Shown piece by piece: positions 16,095 to 24,827 of a DNA stretch of 64,000 bases; the first letter of the stretch is position 1; each line of letters begins with the position of its first letter. Below the pieces are notes generated by a model. That model ran no database searches. It worked only from the letters and a program-made list of their open reading frames with translations, and had not been told where the DNA came from. The translations under genes and the position numbers were made by a program. The DNA is from Catellatospora bangladeshensis (GTDB taxonomy: Bacteria > Actinomycetota > Actinomycetes > Mycobacteriales > Micromonosporaceae), in contig NZ_BONF01000033.1 in assembly GCF_016862575.1 (NCBI RefSeq), positions 88,529 to 152,528 of the forward strand, written 5' to 3'.

Positions 16095-17687
16095 ATGGAG
16101 AAGCGGCGCAGGGCTGCGCTGATCGGGCTGCTGGGCGCCGAGCTGGTGTCCACCGTCGGCTCGCGCATGTCCTTTCTGGCCATACCGTGGCTGGTGCTGG
16201 TGACCACGGACGACCCGACCCTGGTCGGCGTCGTCGCGTTCGCCGAGGCGCTGCCGTACATCCTGGCCGGGATCTTCGGCACGCCGCTGGCGGACCGGTT
16301 CGGGGTGCGCGAGGTGTCCATCGTGACGGACCTCGGCAGCGCGCTGGTGATGGGCGCCGTGGCGGCGTTCGGCAGCGCCGACTTCACGCTGCTGGTGGTG
16401 CTGATCGCGGTGCTGGGCGCGCTCCGCGGGGTGGGCGACAAGTCGAAGCGGGTGCTGCTCCCGCCGGTGGTCGAGGCGTCGGGTACGCCGATGGCCCGGG
16501 TCACCGCGGTGTTCTCCGCGCTGAACCGCACCGCCATGGTGATCGGCGCGGCGCTGGCCGGGGTGCTCATCGCGTGGCTGGGGCCGGTGGGCGCGATCTG
16601 GGCCGACGCGGCGACGTTCGCCGGCTGCGCCGCGGTGGTGGCGGTGCTGGTGCGCATCACCCGCGAGCAGAACCGCCCCGCGCGCGCCGAGAACGAGTCC
16701 TACCTGGACAGCCTCAAGGCCGGGTACGCGTTCCTGCGCGGGGAGCGGCTGCTGCGCAGCCTGGTCGGCATGATGTTCGTGACGAACCTGTTCAACCAGG
16801 CCAGCGCGGTGGTGTTCATCCCGCTGTGGGTGCGCGAGCATCTGGACTCGCCCGTGGCGCTGGGCTGGATCGGCGGGGCGTTCGCGCTGGGCGCGATCGC
16901 GGGCGGGGCGGCGTTCGCGGCGCTGGTGACCCGGCTGCCGCGCTACGCGTCGCTGGTGGTCGGGTATCTGGTGGGCGGCTCGCCGCGCTTCCTGGTGCTG
17001 GCGTTCAGCGACGACCTGCGGGTGGCGCTGGCCGTGTCGTTCCTGTCCGGGGTGGCCATGTCGTCGGTGAACCCGACCTACGGCCTGCTGATGTTCCAGC
17101 GGGTGCCGCGCGCCATGCAGGCACGGGTGTTCGGGCTGACCGGCGCGGTCACCTTCGGCGGCATCCCGCTCGGCGGCATGGTGGGCGCCTGGTCGGCCGA
17201 GACGCTGGGCCTGGACGGCGGGCTGCTGCTGGCGGGCGCGGCGTACTTCGCGGCCACGCTGACGCCGGTCGTCGGCTGGCGGATGTGGCGCCAGATCGAC
17301 GACCTGAAGCCGGGCGCGGCCCCGGCGGAGCCGCCGCTGTGGCAGGAGTACCTGTCCGAGCTGGGCCGCCGGGCCGGGGTGCTGGACACCGGCCCGGCGG
17401 TGCCGGTCTCGGTCACGCTCGCGTACGCCGACGGCGGCTGGACGGTGACCGCGCGGCGGGGCCGGCGCAGGCTGTCCCGGCCGGCCCCGATCTCGGCGGC
17501 GCAGGCGCTGCGGCACGTGGCGGTGCTGGACGTGCCGGCGGCGGCCGAGGCGGTGGCGCAGGTGCACCGGGACGACCGGCGGCGGCTGGCGGTGGTGCGG
17601 GCCAACCTGGCCGCGGCCGAGTCGGCGCTGGCGGAGCTGCGCGCGGCTCAGTGGCCGGGCGACCAGCCCGGGGAGCGGCCGAGGTAG
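16095..17687 (+). CDS. Major facilitator superfamily transporter with cytosolic tail
   Basis: 530 residues. The first ~400 residues carry the hydrophobic segments of an MFS carrier, with a loop-2/3 signature (GTPLADRFGVREV). A soluble C-terminal tail of about 120 residues follows, rich in Ala/Arg/Glu and likely helical at its end (AAEAVAQVHRDD). It resembles drug-efflux type (MFS_3) proteins, but the substrate is unknown. A GGGAGG site precedes the ATG and TAGGGT lies about 25 bases upstream. Probably regulated by the divergent LysR protein. The 3' end overlaps the convergent gene by 40 bases. Confidence 0.88.
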   Translation: MEKRRRAALIGLLGAELVSTVGSRMSFLAIPWLVLVTTDDPTLVGVVAFAEALPYILAGIFGTPLADRFGVREVSIVTDLGSALVMGAVAAFGSADFTLLVVLIAVLGALRGVGDKSKRVLLPPVVEASGTPMARVTAVFSALNRTAMVIGAALAGVLIAWLGPVGAIWADAATFAGCAAVVAVLVRITREQNRPARAENESYLDSLKAGYAFLRGERLLRSLVGMMFVTNLFNQASAVVFIPLWVREHLDSPVALGWIGGAFALGAIAGGAAFAALVTRLPRYASLVVGYLVGGSPRFLVLAFSDDLRVALAVSFLSGVAMSSVNPTYGLLMFQRVPRAMQARVFGLTGAVTFGGIPLGGMVGAWSAETLGLDGGLLLAGAAYFAATLTPVVGWRMWRQIDDLKPGAAPAEPPLWQEYLSELGRRAGVLDTGPAVPVSVTLAYADGGWTVTARRGRRRLSRPAPISAAQALRHVAVLDVPAAAEAVAQVHRDDRRRLAVVRANLAAAESALAELRAAQWPGDQPGERPR

Positions 17688-18223
17688 GCGACGAGCCGAT
17701 CGCCGGTCGACGAATCCGCGGGCGGCTCGACCATCACGCCGAACGCCTTGCTGGGCCGGTCGGTCGGCCAGCGCAGGGCGATCTTCATGGCCGCCGCGCT
17801 CAGCTCGGGGTCGAGCGCCGCGTCGGCGCCGATCGCCTTGGCCACGTCCCACCCGTGCACCAGGAAGTCGACGAAGTGCATGCCGAGCACGGTCGGGGCG
17901 GTGAAGGTGCCGTAGCCGTACACCTCGATCTTGCGGTCGAGCAGGGTGCGGTCGCTGAACGCCTTGGTGACCAGGGTGACCGAGTCGGCGTACGCCTTGC
18001 GCGGGTCGGCGGGCGGCGTCAGGTCGTCCCAGACCGCCGGCACCGTCGGCCTGCCCGCGGCGGCGGCGGCGAAGCCGCGGTTGTGGCCGATCATGTGCCC
18101 GAGCAGCTGGCCGAGGGTCCAGTCGCCGCACGGCGTGGGCCGGGCGAGGTCGGCGCGCTTGACGCGGTTGACGGCGGCACCGGCCGCGGCGAGCGCGCGC
18201 CGGTCGAGGTCACGTAGGTCCAT
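17648..18223 (-). CDS. TIGR03086-like (mycothiol-dependent isomerase/DinB fold) protein
   Basis: 191 residues. The N-terminal four-helix part has PCGDWTLGQLLGHMIGHNRGF and, further on, LGMHFVDFLVHGWDVAKAIG; the histidines match the metal-binding pattern of the DinB / maleylpyruvate isomerase N-terminal fold found in many actinobacterial TIGR03086 proteins. These are thought to use mycothiol, but most have no proven reaction. The ATG at 18223 sits 7 bases after TAGGGT (leaderless type). Convergent and overlapping with the MFS gene by 40 bases, so the two mRNAs are antisense at their ends. Confidence 0.82.
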   Translation of the reverse strand: MDLRDLDRRALAAAGAAVNRVKRADLARPTPCGDWTLGQLLGHMIGHNRGFAAAAAGRPTVPAVWDDLTPPADPRKAYADSVTLVTKAFSDRTLLDRKIEVYGYGTFTAPTVLGMHFVDFLVHGWDVAKAIGADAALDPELSAAAMKIALRWPTDRPSKAFGVMVEPPADSSTGDRLVAYLGRSPGWSPGH

Positions 18224-18399
18224 GTGTCGAACCCTAGTGCCGCAGGTGGGCGTGCTCCAGTGGTGTCCACGCCCCGTGATGAAACTCGCGGTGTGTCCAA
18301 TCAGCTGAGTGAGCAGAAGTTGATTCATGCAAGGATCTCAGTGCCCACGATCCGCGACGGGCGTCCGGCGCAGCGCCGCGCCCAAGGAGGTTTCGCCCT

Positions 18400-19653
18400 G
18401 TGAAGCACCCCTCGACCCGCCGGCCGCTGCTCGCCGGCGCGGTGCTGGCCGCGACACTCGCCCTGCTGGCCGGTCCCGGCGGCGGCGCCACCGCCGGAAA
18501 CAAGGACACCTGGGTCGGCTCCTGGTCGGCCTCGCCCACCGGGGCGGGCGCGGGCCTGTCCGGCACCGGCTTCGCCGACCAGACCATCCGCATGATCGTG
18601 CACACCTCGGTGGGGGGCAGCGCGGCGCGGATCCGGCTGTCGAACACCTTCGGCACGGGTGCGGTCACCATCGGCCACGCCACCCTGGCCCGGCCGGACG
18701 CGGCCACCCCCGCGCTGACCGACGTGCTGCCCGCCAGCGTCGCGGAGCTGACGTTCAACGGCGCCCCCGGCATCACCATCCCCAAGGGCGGCCAGGTCGT
18801 CAGCGACCCGCTGCCGGTGGCCGTGCCGGAGCTGTCCGACCTGGTGGTGAGCATCTACCTGCCGGTGGCGACCGGCCCGGCGACCTGGCACTGGACCGCG
18901 CGCCAGGCGGCGTACTACGGCGCGGGCGACACCACCGCCGAGCCGACCGGCGCGACGCTGACCGGCACCCGCAACTCGTGGTTCTTCCTCAGCGGCGTCG
19001 ACGTGCTGAGCCGCCGCTCGCCCGGCTCCGTGGTGGTGCTCGGTGACTCGATCACCGACGGCAGCCAGTCCACCATCAACGGCAACGCCCGCTGGACCGA
19101 CCGGCTGGCCGCGCGGCTGCTGGCGGGCAACTCGCCGCACTCCGAGGTGGGCGTGCTCAACCAGGGCCTGGCCGGCAACACGGTCAACCGCGACGGCACC
19201 GAGATCGGGTACGCGGAGCTGGGCGTCAACGGCCTGGCCCGGCTGCAGCGCGACGTGCTCAGCCAGACCGGGGCGCAGACGCTGGTGCTGATGCTCGGCA
19301 TCAACGACATCCAGATCCACGGCGACGCCCCTGACAAGATCATCGGTGGGCTGCGGCAGCTCATCGCGCAGACCCGGACGGCCGGGCTGGACGTGGTGGT
19401 GTCGACGGTGACCCCGTTCGAGGGCTTCTCGTCGTGGACGCCGGCGAAGGAGGAGACCCGGCTCGCGGTGAACGAGTGGCTGCGTACGCACCGGGCCGAG
19501 TTCAGCGGGCTGGTCGACTTCGACGAGCTGCTGCGCGACCCGGCGGCGCCGTCGAAGCTGCGCGCCGAGTGGGACAGCGGCGACCACATCCACCCCAACG
19601 ACGCCGGCTACCAGGCGATGGCGGACTTCGTGCCGCTGTGGCTGATCTCCTGA
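18400..19653 (+). CDS. Secreted SGNH/GDSL hydrolase
   Basis: 417 residues. A signal peptide (LLAGAVLAATLALLAGPGGGATA) precedes about 170 residues of beta-rich N-terminal domain, then the SGNH catalytic domain: Ser217 in GDSITDG, the oxyanion Gly in LAGNTV, Asn in GINDIQ and Asp/His in SGDHIHPND. It is likely an extracellular esterase or lipase acting on acylated or acetylated substrates. The two-domain layout matches the actinobacterial GDSL-lipase group used in plant polymer breakdown, but the substrate is open. AAGGAGG lies 9 bases before the GTG start. An ATP-grasp gene follows 12 bases after the stop. Confidence 0.9.
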   Translation: MKHPSTRRPLLAGAVLAATLALLAGPGGGATAGNKDTWVGSWSASPTGAGAGLSGTGFADQTIRMIVHTSVGGSAARIRLSNTFGTGAVTIGHATLARPDAATPALTDVLPASVAELTFNGAPGITIPKGGQVVSDPLPVAVPELSDLVVSIYLPVATGPATWHWTARQAAYYGAGDTTAEPTGATLTGTRNSWFFLSGVDVLSRRSPGSVVVLGDSITDGSQSTINGNARWTDRLAARLLAGNSPHSEVGVLNQGLAGNTVNRDGTEIGYAELGVNGLARLQRDVLSQTGAQTLVLMLGINDIQIHGDAPDKIIGGLRQLIAQTRTAGLDVVVSTVTPFEGFSSWTPAKEETRLAVNEWLRTHRAEFSGLVDFDELLRDPAAPSKLRAEWDSGDHIHPNDAGYQAMADFVPLWLIS

Positions 19654-19665
19654 CGGGAGGGTGAC

Positions 19666-20913
19666 ATGGCCGCGCACGACGACCGCCCGCTGCTGCTGAT
19701 GGTCCGCACGGGCAAGCGCGAGTTCCGGGAGTACCTGCTGCGCTCGCTCGCCCCGGCGTACCGGGTACACATGTTCACCGGGGTCGCGCCCACCTGGGAG
19801 CAGGAGTACATCGACGGGGCCACGGAGCTGGGGGCGCTGCTCGACGTGCCGGCCATGGCCGAGGCCGCCCGGCGGCTCGGCGGCACCCCCGCGGGCGTGA
19901 TGACCTGGGACGAGGCGCGTACGCCGCAGGCCGCCGCGCTCGCCGCCGCGCTGGGCCTGCCCGGCGACCCGGAGGCCGTCGCGCGCTGCCGCGACAAGCA
20001 GCGCACCCGCCGCGCACTGGCCGCGGCGGGCGTGCCGCAGCCGGAGTCGGTGCCGGTCGGCTCGCTGGGGCAGGCGGCCGCCGAGGCGGCGCGGATCGGC
20101 TACCCGGTGGTGCTGAAGCCGAGCGACCTCGCGCTCAGCGTCGGGGTCATCAAAGTGGACGGTCCCGATCAGCTGGACGCGGCGTGGGAGTTCACCACCG
20201 GGGTCCGGCACGGCGCGCTGCCCGACTGGCGGCCGCAGGTGCTGCTGGAGGAGTACGTCTCCGGTGAGGAGATCAGCGTCGACGCGGCCGTGCACCGGGG
20301 TGAGGTGACCCCGCTGTGCGTGGCCCGCAAGGAGCTGGGGCACCGGCCGTACTGCATCGAGATCGGGCACTACGTGCACGGCGACGACCCGCTGCGCCAC
20401 GACGAGGACCTGCGGCGGCTGCTGCGGGACGCGCACGCGGCGCTGGGGTTCACCGACGGGGTGACCCATACCGAGATCATGCTCACCGCGCGCGGGCCCC
20501 GGATCATCGAGGTCAACGCGCGGCTGGGCGGGGACATGATCCCGTACCTGGGACTGCGCGCCACCGGCGTGGACACGGCGCTCGCCGCCGCCGCGACCGC
20601 CTGCGGTGTGCCGCCCCAGGCGGTGGCGGACCGCAAGCTCGTCGCGGGCGTGCGCTTCTTCTACCCGGCCCGGCCGGACACGGTGATCGAGTCGCTCGGC
20701 TTCGACCGCGCCGGGCTGCCCCCGGCCGTGGACGAGCTGGCGCTGCTGGCCGAGCCGGGCGACCGGCGCTCACCGCCGCCCGCGGGCACGGTCAACGGCC
20801 GCGTCGCCTTCGCCACCGCGGTCGCGCCGACCGCGGAGGAGTGCCGCGAGGCGCTGGACGCCGCGGGAGCCGCGCTGCGCGTCAACGGCGAACTCCCCGC
20901 CGCGCACGCCTGA
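19666..20913 (+). CDS. ATP-grasp carboxylate-amine ligase (BL00235/carnosine-synthase-like)
   Basis: 415 residues. The central ATP-grasp domain shows YPVVLKPSDLALSVGV (nucleotide lysine and glycine loop), VLLEEYVSGEEISVD (adenine and ribose contacts) and IIEVNARLGGDMIPYLGLRATGVD (magnesium-binding Glu and Asn). The last ~90 residues form a domain seen in L-amino-acid ligases and carnosine synthase. It probably makes a dipeptide or amino acid conjugate. GGGAGG precedes the ATG, and it starts 12 bases after the secreted SGNH hydrolase gene, so the two are likely co-transcribed, though their jobs are not obviously linked. Confidence 0.86.
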   Translation: MAAHDDRPLLLMVRTGKREFREYLLRSLAPAYRVHMFTGVAPTWEQEYIDGATELGALLDVPAMAEAARRLGGTPAGVMTWDEARTPQAAALAAALGLPGDPEAVARCRDKQRTRRALAAAGVPQPESVPVGSLGQAAAEAARIGYPVVLKPSDLALSVGVIKVDGPDQLDAAWEFTTGVRHGALPDWRPQVLLEEYVSGEEISVDAAVHRGEVTPLCVARKELGHRPYCIEIGHYVHGDDPLRHDEDLRRLLRDAHAALGFTDGVTHTEIMLTARGPRIIEVNARLGGDMIPYLGLRATGVDTALAAAATACGVPPQAVADRKLVAGVRFFYPARPDTVIESLGFDRAGLPPAVDELALLAEPGDRRSPPPAGTVNGRVAFATAVAPTAEECREALDAAGAALRVNGELPAAHA

Positions 20914-20946
20914 CCCCGGAGCACAACCGACCATGCCCGACCGCAA

Positions 20947-20999
20947 ATGATCAAAGCTCCCGCCGTGTCGCTCAAAAGCACGGCGGGAGCTTTGATCAT
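20947..20999. terminator. Family F inverted repeat, copy F1 (probable bidirectional terminator)
   Basis: Perfect 21-base arms containing TCAAAGCTCCCGCCGTG, separated by an 11-base loop. It lies between the convergent ATP-grasp (ends 20913) and sulfotransferase (ends 21013) genes. The AAGCTCCCGCCG core recurs in F2 at 25825. Both outer ends have AT-rich TTTGATCAT. Confidence 0.85.
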
Positions 21000-21012
21000 G
21001 CGGGGTGGACGG

Positions 21013-21876
21013 TCACCACTCGTAGCCGAGGTGCTCCACGAGGTTGCCGTAGCGCTCGCGGAGCGCGGCCAGGTGAGTGGCGGTCAGGTGGTTGCGCCAG
21101 TCCCCGGCCACGCCCCGGCGGTAGTGGCTGTGCACGTCCTCCTGGCCGCGCTCGCGGCCCTTGGACAGGCGGCTGAACGAGAACCGCGCGCACGCGTTGG
21201 CCGGGTACGCCCCCGGCAGCCGGTGGATCGGCAGCCGGGGCAGCACCATGCGCGGGTAGGCCAGCACCTTGGGCGTCTCGCGGCGGGCGGCGAGGTTCCA
21301 CTTCACCGCGGCCCGGCGCAGCCGCTCCGGGCCGGAGCCGTCCGGGGTGAGCAGGTCCAGGTGGCCGAGGATGGTGGACCAGCTCTTCACCGGATCGGCG
21401 ATGGCGTCCTCCATGCGCACCTCGAGGATGCTCGGGTGGGTGTAGTCCCACTCCGCCATCGGGTCCAGGAACATCGAGCTGAACTCCACCTCGGCCAGCA
21501 GGCCGCCCGCCTCGTCGAGGTTGCGCAGGTTGCGCCGGTGCTCCACCAGCGCGGGCCAGGGCAGGCCGCCGACCACCTCGGGATGGCTGTTGAGGTGGCT
21601 GAAGTAGCCGGACACGATGATGTCGCGCGGGTCGCGGATCAGGTGGAACGCCCGCATCTCGGGCAGCGTCTCGACCCATTCGCGCTGCGCGTTCGTCATG
21701 ATCAGCAGGTCGGGCCGGGTGGCGCGGATCATGTCGCCGAGCGAGTCGTACGGCGCCCACTGCTCGGGCACGTGGATCGTGACGACCTTGAGGTCCAGCG
21801 CGTACGCCGCCTCCTGCAGGATGGATCTGGCCCAGGTCGACGCGGACTTGTGCCGCCCGAAATACGCCCGAAGCAA
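21013..21876 (-). CDS. Sulfotransferase family protein
   Basis: About 287 residues from the preferred TTG start. The PAPS-binding segments are visible: FGRHKSASTWARSIL (5'-phosphosulfate loop), IRDPRDIIVSGYFSH (3'-phosphate site) and YRRGVAGDWRNHLT near the C-terminus. It would move sulfate from PAPS to a hydroxyl or amine; the acceptor is unknown. The frame is open to an ATG at 21951, but the TTG at 21876 has GGGAG six bases upstream and starts just before the loop, as usual in this family; the longer form adds 25 unconserved residues. No biosynthetic partners are adjacent. Confidence 0.85.
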   Translation of the reverse strand: MLRAYFGRHKSASTWARSILQEAAYALDLKVVTIHVPEQWAPYDSLGDMIRATRPDLLIMTNAQREWVETLPEMRAFHLIRDPRDIIVSGYFSHLNSHPEVVGGLPWPALVEHRRNLRNLDEAGGLLAEVEFSSMFLDPMAEWDYTHPSILEVRMEDAIADPVKSWSTILGHLDLLTPDGSGPERLRRAAVKWNLAARRETPKVLAYPRMVLPRLPIHRLPGAYPANACARFSFSRLSKGRERGQEDVHSHYRRGVAGDWRNHLTATHLAALRERYGNLVEHLGYEW

Positions 21877-22005
21877 GGTTGGCTCCCGTTGAAAGTCCTG
21901 ATGGGACGCATTGTCGACGCAGCGCGATTGCTGCGTTAACAATAAGTACATCTATCCAGAGCGGATCAGGACTGTCAATGGAGCCCGGTCGATGACCGGA
22001 CCGGC

Positions 22006-22755
22006 TCAGGTCGCCGTGCCGGCGGCCGGCAGCGGCCCGGTCGCGGTGCTGCCGCCCGAGCAGGGCGCGCCCGGCTCCGGCGCCGCGTTCAGCCGCGCGG
22101 TCGCGATGAACGCCGTCAGCCGCGAGTCGTCGGCGCGGTCCAGCTTGAGCTGGTAACCCCACGCCTGCACAGAGATCGGCGCGTCCTGACCGGGGAACGG
22201 GCTGAGCATCAGGTAGTCGCGCGCGGACACCAGCCCGGCCAGCGCCTGCACGTCGGCGTCGGCCAGCCCGGGACGGTAGGTGATCCACACCGCGCCGTGC
22301 TCCAGGCTGTGCACCGCCCGCTCCGAGGCGATCGGCTCGGTGTAGACCATGCCGGTGCAGGTCTGCCACTCCATGTAGTGCTCGCCGCCCACCGGCGGCT
22401 GCTGCGGGTAGTCCACCGGGCCGGGCGCGTGGTTCTGGCTCAGCGTGCCGGGGGAGAAGTAGTCGCGTACGCCCTCGATCGAGGTCAGCACGTCACGCCA
22501 GTTGTCCGCGGTCACCGGCGGCAGCGTCTGCCCGGCCGACGGCCCGGACGGGGCGTCCTCGCGTGCCTGGTAGACCAGGTAGCCGCCGACGCCGAGGCCC
22601 GAGCAGGCGCACAGCAGCAGCACCAGGCCGCCCACGAGCCACGGCCACACCGCCTTCGACTGCTGCGGCTGAGCGTACGGCGGCAGCGGCTGCGGCTGGC
22701 CGTACGGCTGGCTGTGCGGCTGGTTCTGCGGCTCGTGCGGCTGGAACTCCACCAT
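22006..22755 (-). CDS. DUF3105 membrane-anchored protein
   Basis: 249 residues. A Gln/Pro-rich cytosolic N-terminus (about 35 residues) is followed by one membrane segment (VWPWLVGGLVLLLCACSGLGVGGYL) and an extracytoplasmic DUF3105 domain with GEHYMEWQTCTGMVY and VHSLEHGAVWITYRP, in which His/Glu residues are strongly conserved. The function is unknown. GGGGAGG precedes the ATG. The gene lies downstream of the acylphosphatase in the same direction with a 40-base gap. Confidence 0.85.
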   Translation of the reverse strand: MVEFQPHEPQNQPHSQPYGQPQPLPPYAQPQQSKAVWPWLVGGLVLLLCACSGLGVGGYLVYQAREDAPSGPSAGQTLPPVTADNWRDVLTSIEGVRDYFSPGTLSQNHAPGPVDYPQQPPVGGEHYMEWQTCTGMVYTEPIASERAVHSLEHGAVWITYRPGLADADVQALAGLVSARDYLMLSPFPGQDAPISVQAWGYQLKLDRADDSRLTAFIATARLNAAPEPGAPCSGGSTATGPLPAAGTAT

Positions 22756-22795
22756 GGCGGGCCTCCCCGGGACTCGTCTCGCCCCGGCGATCCTG

Positions 22796-23071
22796 TCAGA
22801 CGGTGGGCCGGATGTCGAAGCCGGACAGGCCCTCGGGCGTCTCGTCGAAGACCGCGACGTCGTCGACGATCGCCAGCTCGGGCCCCTGCCGGGTCCACGC
22901 GACCAGGCGCTCCACCTGCTGCGGCGCGCCCTCGAACACCGCCTCGACGGTGCGGTCGGCGCGGTTGCGCACCCAGCCGCCGAGCCCGGCGTCCCGGGCC
23001 AGCCTGCGGCAGGTGTCGCGGTAGTAGACGCCCTGGACCTCACCGGAGATCACAACCCGCTTGCGGATCAC
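22796..23071 (-). CDS. acyP: Acylphosphatase
   Basis: 91 residues, a small cytosolic enzyme that hydrolyses acyl phosphates. VVISGEVQGVYYRDTCRRLA contains the substrate-binding loop and catalytic Arg, and GWVRNRADRTVEAVFEG holds the catalytic Asn. The usual Phe before the Arg is Tyr. The GTG at 23071 has only a weak AAGGG overlapping it. It is divergent from the DNA polymerase X gene with 23 bases between start codons, so their promoters overlap. Confidence 0.93.
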   Translation of the reverse strand: MIRKRVVISGEVQGVYYRDTCRRLARDAGLGGWVRNRADRTVEAVFEGAPQQVERLVAWTRQGPELAIVDDVAVFDETPEGLSGFDIRPTV

Positions 23072-23094
23072 CCTTGAACCGTAGACTGGACCGT

Positions 23095-24822
23095 ATGGCC
23101 CGGCCAAACGAGGTCGTCGCGGCGGCGCTGCAGGAGTACGCCGATCTCATCTCGATCACGGGAGGCGACCCGTTCCGGGCCCGCACCTACGAGAAGGCCG
23201 CCCGGGGCGTCGCGGGCCACTCCGCCGACGTGGCCACGCTGGACCTGAAGGGCCTGGCCCAGATCCCCGGGATCGGGAAGTCCACCGCGGAGAAGATCGT
23301 CGAGCTGCTCGGCACCGGCCGGATGGCGGCGCTGGAGGAGCTGCGGGCCAAGGTGCCCGCCGGGGTGCGCGAGCTGATGGCCATTCCCGGCCTGGGCCCG
23401 GCCAAGGCCATGACGCTGCATCGCGAGCTGGGCATCGCCTCGGTCGACGAGCTGGTCGTGGCGATCGAGGCGGGGCGGCTGTCCGGGCTGCGCGGCTTCG
23501 GCGCGAAGACCGCGGCGAACATCCTGCACGGCATCGAGGTGCTCCGGCACAGCGGCGGCCGGGTGCTGATCTCCACCGCGCTGGCGGTGGCCGAGGAGAT
23601 CGTCGCCGCGCTGTCGGCGCTGCCGGGCTGCGAGCGGTGCACGTACGCGGGCTCGCTGCGGCGGGGCCGGGACAGCATCGGCGACGTCGACATCCTCGCC
23701 GCGTCCCGGGAGCCGGAGCCGATCATGGCGGCGTTCGCGGAGCTGCCGCTGGTCGGCGAGGTCATCGCGCGCGGCCCGGCGAAGACCTCGATCCGCACGA
23801 ACGACGGCCTCCAGGTGGACCTGCGGGTGGTGCCGCACGAGTCGTGGGGCGCCGCGATGCAGTACTTCACCGGCTCGAAGGAGCACAACATCCGGGTCCG
23901 CGAGATCGCCGTCCGCAAGGGCCTCAAGCTCTCCGAGTACGGCCTGTTCCGCGCCGAGGACGACGAGCTCGTGGTGTCGGCGACCGAGGAGGAGGTGTAC
24001 GGGAGGCTCGGTCTGCCCTGGATCCCGCCCACCCTGCGCGAGGACCGGGGCGAGGTGGCCGCGGCCAGGGAAGGGAGGCTGCCGCGGCTGGTCACCGAGG
24101 CGGACATCCGCGGCGACCTGCACACCCACACCGACCTCACCGACGGCGTGTCCACGCTGGAGGAGATGCTCGCCGCGGCCCGCAAGCGCGGTCACCGCTA
24201 CTACGCGGTCACCGACCACGCCAAGAACATGCCCATGCAGCGGATGACCGACGCGAAGATGCTCGCCCAGCGGCGGCGGCTGCGCGAGCTGGCTGACCAG
24301 GGGCGGATGGCGCTGCTGCACGGCACCGAGCTGAACATCGATCCGGACGGCGGCGTCGACTGGGACGCCGGCTTCCTGGCCGGGTTCGACATCTGCGTCG
24401 CCTCGATCCACTCGCACTTCACTCAGACCCCGGCGGAGCTGACGAACCGGCTGGTCAAGGCGTGCGAGAACCCGTACGTCAACATCATCGGGCATCCCAC
24501 CACGCGGCTCATCGGGCGGCGTGCGCCGATCGAGCCGGACTGGGACGCGGTGTTCGACGCGGCCGCGGCCACCGGCACCGCGCTGGAGGTCAACGCCTTC
24601 CCGGACCGGCTCGACCTGAACGACGAGCTGATCATGCGGGCGCGCGAGCGCGGCGTGAAGTTCGCGATCGACTCGGACGCGCACTCCACCGTGCACCTGG
24701 ACGTGCTGCGCTTCGGCATCGGCGTGGCCCAGCGCGGCTGGCTGACCCCCGCCGATGTCATCAACACCTGGACCCTGCCGAAGCTCCGGTCCTTCATCGC
24801 CGCCAAGCGGCGCGCCGCCTGA
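23095..24822 (+). CDS. polX: DNA polymerase/3'-5' exonuclease PolX
   Basis: 575 residues, bacterial family X polymerase used in base-excision and gap repair. Order: N-terminal helical 8-kDa-like domain, two helix-hairpin-helix motifs (LAQIPGIGKSTAEKI and LMAIPGLGPAKAMTL), polymerase palm with GSLRRGRDSIGDVDIL and VDLRVVP (three catalytic Asp), and a C-terminal PHP domain (DLHTHTDLTDG, TDHAKNM, IGHPT, SDAHS) that gives the exonuclease. All key residues are present. The ATG is 7 bases after TAGACT without Shine-Dalgarno, so a leaderless transcript is likely. Stop is 5 bases from the convergent hydrolase gene. Confidence 0.95.
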   Translation: MARPNEVVAAALQEYADLISITGGDPFRARTYEKAARGVAGHSADVATLDLKGLAQIPGIGKSTAEKIVELLGTGRMAALEELRAKVPAGVRELMAIPGLGPAKAMTLHRELGIASVDELVVAIEAGRLSGLRGFGAKTAANILHGIEVLRHSGGRVLISTALAVAEEIVAALSALPGCERCTYAGSLRRGRDSIGDVDILAASREPEPIMAAFAELPLVGEVIARGPAKTSIRTNDGLQVDLRVVPHESWGAAMQYFTGSKEHNIRVREIAVRKGLKLSEYGLFRAEDDELVVSATEEEVYGRLGLPWIPPTLREDRGEVAAAREGRLPRLVTEADIRGDLHTHTDLTDGVSTLEEMLAAARKRGHRYYAVTDHAKNMPMQRMTDAKMLAQRRRLRELADQGRMALLHGTELNIDPDGGVDWDAGFLAGFDICVASIHSHFTQTPAELTNRLVKACENPYVNIIGHPTTRLIGRRAPIEPDWDAVFDAAAATGTALEVNAFPDRLDLNDELIMRARERGVKFAIDSDAHSTVHLDVLRFGIGVAQRGWLTPADVINTWTLPKLRSFIAAKRRAA

Positions 24823-24827
24823 CCAGG

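Noticed and set aside
19666..20913. The ATP-grasp gene at 19666 as another RiPP maturase
   Set aside because: It has the C-terminal domain of amino acid ligases and no small precursor-like gene beside it; the upstream neighbour is a secreted SGNH hydrolase.
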